Source of the DNA: AWTP1-18 sp036504515
GTDB taxonomy: Bacteria; Pseudomonadota; Gammaproteobacteria; Burkholderiales; Rhodocyclaceae
Reading direction: 5' to 3'
DNA: 64,000 nucleotides
Assembly: GCA_036504515.1 (NCBI GenBank)
Contig: DASXVA010000001.1
Location: 682,001 to 746,000, forward strand
The position numbers were made by a program, and so were the translations under genes. Of this stretch, positions 58,542-64,000 are shown piece after piece. The stretch's first letter is position 1, and every line of letters begins with the position of its first letter. Below the pieces are notes generated by a model. That model was not told the DNA's origin. It did not search any database and saw only the letters and a list, made by a program, of their open reading frames with translations.

Positions 58542-59758
58542 TTTCCACTTTGCTCGGCCAAGCCTGGAGCGCCATGGGCGCCAACCGGCTGCGGACTTTC
58601 CTGACCATGCTCGGTATGGTGATCGGTGTTGCCGCTGTGGTGTTGATGACAGCCATCGGCCAGGGCGCCCAGTTGGCGGTTTCGGAATCCATCAATTCCA
58701 TGGGCGCCAATCTGTTCATCGTGCTGTCCGGCTCCACCACTTCCAGCGGGGTCCGTATCGGTACCGGCAATGCGCCAACCCTGACCGTCGCTGACGGCAA
58801 TGCCATCGCCGAGTTACCCGGTATTTCCGCTGTGGCCCCGATCCATCCGGGTTCAGCCCAGATCGTTTACGGCAACAACAACTGGAATACCTCGGTCTTC
58901 GGGGTCACGCCTGCCTATCTGGACGTGCGTTCCTGGCCCATTGAATCCGGCCTGCCTTTCACCGATACGGATTTGCGTTCCGTCACCCGGGTTGCCCTGC
59001 TGGGCAAGACCGTGGCGCAGAACCTGTTTGGCGACGAAGATCCGGTGGGCAAGACCATCCGCATCCGCAACAGTCCTTTCCAGGTGATGGGCGTCCTCGG
59101 CAAAAAGGGTCAGAGTCTGGATGGTCGTGATCAGGACGACACCATCCTGGTTCCCCTCACCACAGCCCAACGCAAACTGTTTGGCACCTCTTTCCCCGGC
59201 TCCGTGCGGCTGATCCAGGTTCAGGCCAGCAGTGCTGAACTGATGGCCTCGGCGGAAAAGTCCATGAACTCCCTGCTGCGTCAGCGGCACCGCCTGCGGG
59301 ACAATCAGGATGACGATTTCGCCATCCGCAACCTCACCGCTGTGGCCGACTCCGCTGCCGAAACCACCCGCATCATGTCTTTGCTGCTGGGGGCGATTGC
59401 CTCGGTGTCCCTGCTGGTGGGGGGCATCGGCATCATGAACATCATGCTGGTATCGGTGACGGAACGGACCCGGGAAATCGGCATCCGCATGGCCATCGGC
59501 GCCCGGGAAAACGACATCCTGATGCAGTTCCTGCTGGAGGCCATCCTCATTTCCGTTGCCGGCTGCCTGATCGGTCTGGTCTTCGGTGTCGGTGGCGCTT
59601 TGTTGGCCAATGCCATCGCCAATACTACCGTGGTCATTTCAGGTTCTTCGGTGTTGCTGGCCTTCGGCGTGGCGGCCACCGTGGGTATCTTCTTCGGTTT
59701 CTATCCGGCCCGTAAAGCGGCCCGCCTCGATCCTATTGAAGCCTTGCGTTACCAGTAG
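58538..59758 (+). CDS. MacB-type ABC transporter permease (stand-alone)
   Basis: The 406-aa FtsX/MacB-like permease has an N-terminal TM helix (TFLTMLGMVIGVAAVVLM), a MacB_PCD periplasmic domain (~45-240) and three C-terminal TM helices (GAIASVSLLVGGIGIMNIML, and the pair after EIGIRMAIGARENDI). It lacks an ATPase domain; it pairs with the preceding ATPase (four-base overlap). The mechanotransmission design of MacB is expected. lnt follows after four bases. Confidence 0.92.
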   Translation: MISTLLGQAWSAMGANRLRTFLTMLGMVIGVAAVVLMTAIGQGAQLAVSESINSMGANLFIVLSGSTTSSGVRIGTGNAPTLTVADGNAIAELPGISAVAPIHPGSAQIVYGNNNWNTSVFGVTPAYLDVRSWPIESGLPFTDTDLRSVTRVALLGKTVAQNLFGDEDPVGKTIRIRNSPFQVMGVLGKKGQSLDGRDQDDTILVPLTTAQRKLFGTSFPGSVRLIQVQASSAELMASAEKSMNSLLRQRHRLRDNQDDDFAIRNLTAVADSAAETTRIMSLLLGAIASVSLLVGGIGIMNIMLVSVTERTREIGIRMAIGARENDILMQFLLEAILISVAGCLIGLVFGVGGALLANAIANTTVVISGSSVLLAFGVAATVGIFFGFYPARKAARLDPIEALRYQ

Positions 59759-59762
59759 TCCG

Positions 59763-61295
59763 ATGCCTTTGACCCCACGCCACAAATCCCTGTTCGCTTG
59801 TCTGGCCGCTGCCCTCTCGGGGGCGGTTGCTGTGGCGGGGTTTGCGCCTCTGGAATGGTTTCCCTTGGCGCCCTTGAGCTTGACCGCCCTGTTCCTGCTC
59901 TGGCAATCGGCAACAACGACGCGACAAACCGTTGCCCTCGGTTACGCCTGGGGCCTGGGCTTTTTCCTCGCGGGTGTTTCCTGGATTTACGTCAGCTTGC
60001 ACGATGTGGGCGACATGGCCTTGCCCCTGGCAGCCGGTGCAACCCTGTTGTTTTGCGGTGGCCTAGCCCTGTTCCCTGTGGTGGCAGCTTGGGGTTTTGC
60101 CCGGCTGCGTTGCCGCAGACCTTGGTGGGATGCCCTGTTGTTGGCAAGTTTGTGGACCCTGGGCGAACTGTTGCGGGGCTATCTCTTTACCGGCTTCCCC
60201 TGGCTGGCCCTGGGTTACTCCCAGACACCGCCCAGCCCCCTGGCTGGTTATGCCCCACTGCTGGGCAGCTATGGTGTCGGCTGGGTTGCGGCCTTCCTGG
60301 CGGCTTTGCTGGCAGGGTTGGCCGGTACGCAAACCTGGCGGCAGCGCAGCTTGCCCCTGCTGGCGTTGGCAGCCCTTGTGCTGCTCGGTGCGGGGCTGCG
60401 CACCGTGAGCTGGACCGAGGCGGCCGGCAAGCCCTTCAGCATCAGTCTGTTGCAGGGGAACATTCCGCAAAGCCTGAAATGGGAACCGGAGAACCTTTAC
60501 CTTTCCATCGACAGTTACAGCCGCCTGGCCCGGGACAATCCCGCTGATCTGGTAGTGCTGCCGGAAACGGCGATTCCGCTGTTTTTCGACCGTATCCCCC
60601 GGGACGTCCTCCGTCAGATCACAAGCCATGGTCCGGCCCTGATCGGTTCCGCCGTGGCCCTGGAAAGAGGTGATGACTACACCAACAGCGCGGTACTGCT
60701 TTCACCCTTGGGCGGTGGCGAGTTCAGTGCCAGCAGTTACAGCAAACAGCATCTGGTGCCCTTCGGTGAATACATCCCTCCCGGTTTTGCCGGTTTCCTG
60801 CGACTGGTCAATATTCCCTTGGCTGGCTTCACCCCGGGCCACGAAGCGCAAAAGCCCATGGACTGGAATGGGCAAAGGCTGATGCCCAACATTTGCTACG
60901 AAGACTTGTTCGGTGAAGAAATCCGCACGGCCCTGATCGGTGACAGTTCGGCCACGGTGTTGGTCAATTTGTCCAACACCGCTTGGTTCGGCCACTCCCT
61001 GGCCCAACCCCAGCATTTGCAGATCGCCCGTTTGCGGGCCCTGGAAACCGGGCGGCCCATGGTGCGGGCGACCAATACCGGCATGACTGCCGCCATTACG
61101 CCGAGTGGTATCGTCACTGACAAGCTGGAACCCTTTACCCAGGGCGCCTTGACGGTCATGGTCCAGGGCAGGACGGGAGCAACGCCCTATATTCGCTGGG
61201 GCAACGGGACCGCAGTGCTGCTGGTCCTGCTCGGACTGGCGCCGGCTCTGGTGCTTGTCCGCCGTCGTGCTGTCATGAAGTCGACAAGCGCCTGA
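59763..61295 (+). CDS. lnt: Apolipoprotein N-acyltransferase
   Basis: The 510-aa inner-membrane enzyme adds the third acyl chain to lipoproteins. The start at 59763 is the ATG just after the permease gene; the open frame further upstream overlaps it. Six to seven N-terminal helices are followed by the nitrilase-like domain with the catalytic triad: Glu268 (VLPETAIP), Lys328 (YSKQHLVPFGEY) and Cys378 (NICYEDLFG). A final TM helix (VLLVLLGLAPALVLV) ends the protein. Confidence 0.95.
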   Translation: MPLTPRHKSLFACLAAALSGAVAVAGFAPLEWFPLAPLSLTALFLLWQSATTTRQTVALGYAWGLGFFLAGVSWIYVSLHDVGDMALPLAAGATLLFCGGLALFPVVAAWGFARLRCRRPWWDALLLASLWTLGELLRGYLFTGFPWLALGYSQTPPSPLAGYAPLLGSYGVGWVAAFLAALLAGLAGTQTWRQRSLPLLALAALVLLGAGLRTVSWTEAAGKPFSISLLQGNIPQSLKWEPENLYLSIDSYSRLARDNPADLVVLPETAIPLFFDRIPRDVLRQITSHGPALIGSAVALERGDDYTNSAVLLSPLGGGEFSASSYSKQHLVPFGEYIPPGFAGFLRLVNIPLAGFTPGHEAQKPMDWNGQRLMPNICYEDLFGEEIRTALIGDSSATVLVNLSNTAWFGHSLAQPQHLQIARLRALETGRPMVRATNTGMTAAITPSGIVTDKLEPFTQGALTVMVQGRTGATPYIRWGNGTAVLLVLLGLAPALVLVRRRAVMKSTSA

Positions 61296-61385
61296 CCCCC
61301 ATCATTTCCATCTGCGTTTGACCCGCACCAATAGGGCACCTTCGGGGTGCCTCCCGGCGGGCACTCATATTGCTGGTTGATATCC

Positions 61386-63764
61386 ATGGCATCTTCATCC
61401 TTGGATATCGTCCTCGACTACCACCGTCGCACCAAGCACCGGCTTGATGGCTATGCCGCGGGCCCGGAGGCCTTGGATTGGGACAGCCAGCCGGCACCTT
61501 TTCGCACCTTCGCCGGGGCCGATAAAGTGCGGCTACCCCTGCTGACCGAGAGCGATGCCTTGCCCGATGGCCGCAGCCAGGCCTTGAGCCTGGACAGCCT
61601 CGGTGCCCTGTTTCAGTTTTCCCTCGGTCTTACCGCCTGGAAGTCCATGGGCCCTGACCGCTGGGCGGTACGGGCCAATCCTTCCAGCGGCAACCTGCAT
61701 CCGGTGGAGGCCTACGCCCTGATTCGCGGTGTGGCGGGTTTGGCCGATGGGCTCTGGCACTACTGTCCCGATGACCACAGTCTCGAATGCCGCGCCGCTT
61801 GCGAGTTGCCAGAGCTTGCGCCTCACGTTGCCGTGATCCTGACTTCCATACCCTGGCGCGAAGCCTGGAAATACGGCGAACGGGCTTTCCGTTACTGCCA
61901 GCTCGATGTGGGCCATGCCCAGGCGGCGCTTGCCTACGCCGCCGCCCTGTTGGGCTGGTCCGCCAAGGAAACGCCACTGGCTTCGGCCACGCTGGCGCAG
62001 CTCGCCGGAACCGACCGTAGCGAGGACTTTATCGGCGGTCGCAAAGGACGCCCGGATACCGAGCGGGAGGAAGCCGAGCTGCTGCTGTCCCTGAACCAGG
62101 CTGGCGAAACCATCCCTTTCGATAGCGCTGCTTGGCGGCAGGCTTTGAAGGATGCGCACTGGTCCGGTGCCGCCAGCAGCATCGACCGGCATCCTCTCTA
62201 TCAGTGGCCGGTCATCGACCAAGTTTTTGCCGCCACCCGGGACAGTCAAAACCCAACCCCCGACCTTCTGCCCTGGCTGCCGAAGCCCGCAGACATCCTG
62301 CAACGGCGCAGTGCCCAGCGCTACGACGTGCGCCACGTTCTGCCCCTGCGGGATTTCGTCGCGCTGCTGAGCGCCACCAGCCCTGCCGGCCTAAGCAATA
62401 CCCATCTGCTCCTGTTCGTGCATCGGGTGGAGGGCCTGGACCCCGGCGTTTATCTGCTGCCCCGCAGCGAAGCCGGCCATGGGCTTTATGTCGCCCTGAG
62501 CAAAGCTCCGGAAACCGTGCTCGACATTCCCGGCCTTGGCCCTTTGCTCAAGCTGGTGGGTGCCGACCCGAAAAAGCTCCAGGCCACGGCTCGCCAGTTG
62601 CAGTGCCATCAGGACCTGGCGGCCACGGGCAGTTTTTCCCTGGGCATGATCACCGGTTTTGACGAAGCCCTCGCCATCAGCCCGGCCCGTTACCGCAATC
62701 TTTACCGGGAGGCCGGCGTCATCGGCCAGGCCCTCTATCTCAAGGCCGAAGCCCTGGGTGTGCGGGGCTGCGGCATCGGCTGTTATTTCGACGATGCCGT
62801 GCATCAGTTGCTGGGCCTGCAGGACACCACCTTCCAAAGCCTGTACCACTTCGCCGTGGGCCTGCCCATTATTGACCCCCGTATTGAAACCCTTCCCCCT
62901 TACGCCCACCGCCAAGAAGAGAGCGCCATGACCGCCACCCAAAACCAAGCGCAGGCCCCTGCCGACGAGACCGTTCCCTACCACTGCATTCCCGCCGCCG
63001 AAGCGGCCGCCATGGTTCTCGACAGCCGGGCCGGAAAACTTGCCGGCCTCATCCTGCTCGACAGCCGAGATGCCCAGAGTTACACCCAAGGCCACGTGGA
63101 GGGCGCCATGAATCTTTCCGGCGCCAATCAGGATCGTCTGCTAATGAAACTCAACAAGGACGCTCCCGTCGTCATCTACTGCTATCACGGCAACGCCAGC
63201 CGTACCTACGCCGGCATCTTTAGCGATTTTCGTTTCAAAAATGTCTACAGCGTGGACGGTGGCTATGCCCACCTCGTGGCTGCCCTGCACGATGCGGAAA
63301 CGGCCCCCTTGGCTCCCGGCAACCTGAGCCCGGCTTTGCTGGACTTCCTCAAGGAATGGGACTTTGATCCCGCCGACCTCAACGCACCCCGCAAAAACAG
63401 CCTGACGCCCCTGATGCGGGCTGCCTTGTTGGGTAATGCGCCGATGGTTGCGGAATTGCTGACCTTGGGTGCGGATATCGGCTATATCAACGACGATGGC
63501 AACAATGCCCTCTGGCTGGCCTGTGTTTCCGGCAATGGCGTCGTGGTCCAGCGCCTGCTGGATGCCGGCATTGAAAAGAACAACCGCAACGCCCTGGGCT
63601 CCACCACGCTGATGTACTGCGCCTCCAGTGGCAAAGCGGACATGCTCAAGATTCTGCTGGATAACGGCGCCGACCCCCTGATCGAGAATTTCGACGATGC
63701 CCGGGCTGCCGAACTCTGTTCCACGCCGGACTGCCTGCGCCTGCTTCGGGCCAGCGCCCGTTGA
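61386..63764 (+). CDS. Fusion protein: tandem SagB-type nitroreductase domains + rhodanese + ankyrin repeats
   Basis: The 792-aa cytosolic product starts MASSSLDIVLDYHRRTKHRL, typical of SagB/ThcOx-type dehydrogenases. The first flavin-type domain (~60-230) has ANPSSGNLHPVEAY; the second (~310-510) has RRSAQRYDVRHVLPL and GVRGCGIGCYFDDAVHQLLG. A rhodanese module (~529-640) follows, with LLDSRDAQSYTQGHVEGA and active-site Cys599 in IYCYHGNAS. Three ankyrin repeats then run from ~660 to 780 (e.g. TPLMRAALLGNAPMVAELL). An in-frame ATG at 62928 with purine-rich AAGAAGAGAG upstream could start a separate rhodanese-ankyrin protein. Substrates unknown. Confidence 0.85.
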   Translation: MASSSLDIVLDYHRRTKHRLDGYAAGPEALDWDSQPAPFRTFAGADKVRLPLLTESDALPDGRSQALSLDSLGALFQFSLGLTAWKSMGPDRWAVRANPSSGNLHPVEAYALIRGVAGLADGLWHYCPDDHSLECRAACELPELAPHVAVILTSIPWREAWKYGERAFRYCQLDVGHAQAALAYAAALLGWSAKETPLASATLAQLAGTDRSEDFIGGRKGRPDTEREEAELLLSLNQAGETIPFDSAAWRQALKDAHWSGAASSIDRHPLYQWPVIDQVFAATRDSQNPTPDLLPWLPKPADILQRRSAQRYDVRHVLPLRDFVALLSATSPAGLSNTHLLLFVHRVEGLDPGVYLLPRSEAGHGLYVALSKAPETVLDIPGLGPLLKLVGADPKKLQATARQLQCHQDLAATGSFSLGMITGFDEALAISPARYRNLYREAGVIGQALYLKAEALGVRGCGIGCYFDDAVHQLLGLQDTTFQSLYHFAVGLPIIDPRIETLPPYAHRQEESAMTATQNQAQAPADETVPYHCIPAAEAAAMVLDSRAGKLAGLILLDSRDAQSYTQGHVEGAMNLSGANQDRLLMKLNKDAPVVIYCYHGNASRTYAGIFSDFRFKNVYSVDGGYAHLVAALHDAETAPLAPGNLSPALLDFLKEWDFDPADLNAPRKNSLTPLMRAALLGNAPMVAELLTLGADIGYINDDGNNALWLACVSGNGVVVQRLLDAGIEKNNRNALGSTTLMYCASSGKADMLKILLDNGADPLIENFDDARAAELCSTPDCLRLLRASAR

Positions 63765-63778
63765 GAACGGTTCGCAAA

Positions 63779-63795
63779 AGCCCTTGCCAAGGGCT
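63779..63795 (+). terminator. Weak hairpin after the fusion gene
   Basis: AGCCCTTG and CAAGGGCT arms around one base, 14 bases past the stop. There is no T tract, so termination is doubtful. Confidence 0.3.
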
Positions 63796-63806
63796 GTCAT
63801 CCCCAA

Positions 63807-63825
63807 GATAATGAGATCAATTCTC
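63807..63825 (+). promoter_or_regulatory. Fur box upstream of feoA
   Basis: GATAATGAGATCAATTCTC agrees with the 19-bp consensus GATAATGATAATCATTATC at 14 positions by my count. It lies 14 bases before the feoA start, so iron-replete Fur would be expected to repress the gene. Confidence 0.7.
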
Positions 63826-63839
63826 AAAAAGGCCTGATC

Positions 63840-64000
63840 ATGACTACCCGCCTGACTGCCCTGGAACCCGGACAAAACGCTGCTATTACGGCCATTCATG
63901 CGGCAGAAGCCCTGCATCACCGCCTGAATGCCCTTGGTCTTCGTGTGGGCAAGAAGATTCAAGTGCTGCGGCAGGCCGCCTTCCGTGGCCCCCTCCATGT
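63840..64000 (+). CDS. feoA: Ferrous iron transport protein A (truncated by window edge)
   Basis: 53 codons are visible from the ATG at 63840 (AAAAAGGCC upstream). The pattern HHRLNALGLRVGKKIQVLRQ is the SH3-like FeoA core ('R-L-x-x-L-G-L-x-x-G-x-x-I-x-V'). FeoA assists the GTP-dependent Fe2+ permease FeoB, which should follow outside the window. Fur control is suggested by the box at 63807. Confidence 0.8.
   Translation, partial: MTTRLTALEPGQNAAITAIHAAEALHHRLNALGLRVGKKIQVLRQAAFRGPLH

Noticed and set aside
61335..61351. GGCACC-TTCGG-GGTGCC hairpin between lnt and the fusion gene
   Set aside because: Short stem and no T tract; cannot be called a terminator.
1..64000. CRISPR arrays, tRNA or rRNA genes
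   Set aside because: No regularly spaced direct repeats and no tRNA cloverleaf or rRNA-like stretch were seen on reading; a covariance search was not possible.

Overview
The window looks like a chromosome segment of a GC-rich, motile Gram-negative bacterium. It is most likely a betaproteobacterium, and a Rhodocyclales relative (Azospira/Dechlorosoma-like) fits best. The reasons are conserved neighbourhoods (RNB nuclease-tonB-like-aroE-mtgA, thiD-thiE-hemL, pilGIJ-chpA, dacC-dat-ybeD-lipB-lipA), four chemoreceptors, several lipoproteins and outer-membrane efflux systems. The genus is inference; no rRNA or tRNA gene was seen.

Layout. 1-3.2 kb: small secreted proteins or lipoproteins and a zinc-binding-type (CZB) chemoreceptor. 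3.2-4.6 kb: a CorA-type transporter with an extra N-terminal domain. 4.8-12.7 kb: one operon with a complete heavy-metal-type RND efflux pump (outer-membrane lipoprotein, adaptor, pump) followed by its probable two-component regulator. 12.8-14.7 kb: an SDR reductase divergent from a LysR regulator across a perfect palindrome. 15.3-17.3 kb: a Cache-domain chemoreceptor. 17.4-23.4 kb (minus strand): uppP, yqiA, RNB nuclease, tonB-like, aroE, mtgA. 23.5-26.5 kb: gluQ-hemW, an EF-hand-like small protein and a bacteriohemerythrin. 26.6-29.5 kb (minus): thiD, thiE, hemL.

29.7-42.1 kb is one tightly packed plus-strand run. It starts with the twitching-motility chemosensory genes (pilG, pilI, pilJ, chpA; pilH is absent), then a DUF374 acyltransferase and an EamA exporter. 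It ends with ruvC and ruvA, which are separated by a glycosyltransferase and a UbiA/MenA-like prenyltransferase. 42.8-44.6 kb holds a split aerotaxis receptor (PAS protein plus membrane signalling protein). 44.7-48.6 kb carries D,D-carboxypeptidase, D-amino-acid transaminase and the lipoate genes ybeD-lipB-lipA.

The most unusual part is 48.9-53.0 kb, an A/T-richer block that reads as an integron gene-cassette array without an integrase. It holds seven plus-strand ORFs, each starting about 10-45 bases after a core-site-like sequence and ending in or just before an attC-like palindrome. It also holds two copies of a 169-bp core-to-core unit that carries a conserved 40-codon frame. Cassette products include a HEPN-like protein with an R-x4-H motif, a second HEPN-like protein and a GIY-YIG domain protein.

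53.0-59.8 kb: a HIT protein with an uncharacterised 540-aa partner, then a TolC-MacA-MacB exporter whose ATPase and permease are separate genes. Next come lnt, a large fusion protein (tandem SagB-type nitroreductase domains, rhodanese, ankyrin repeats), and the start of a Fur-box-preceded feoA at the right edge.
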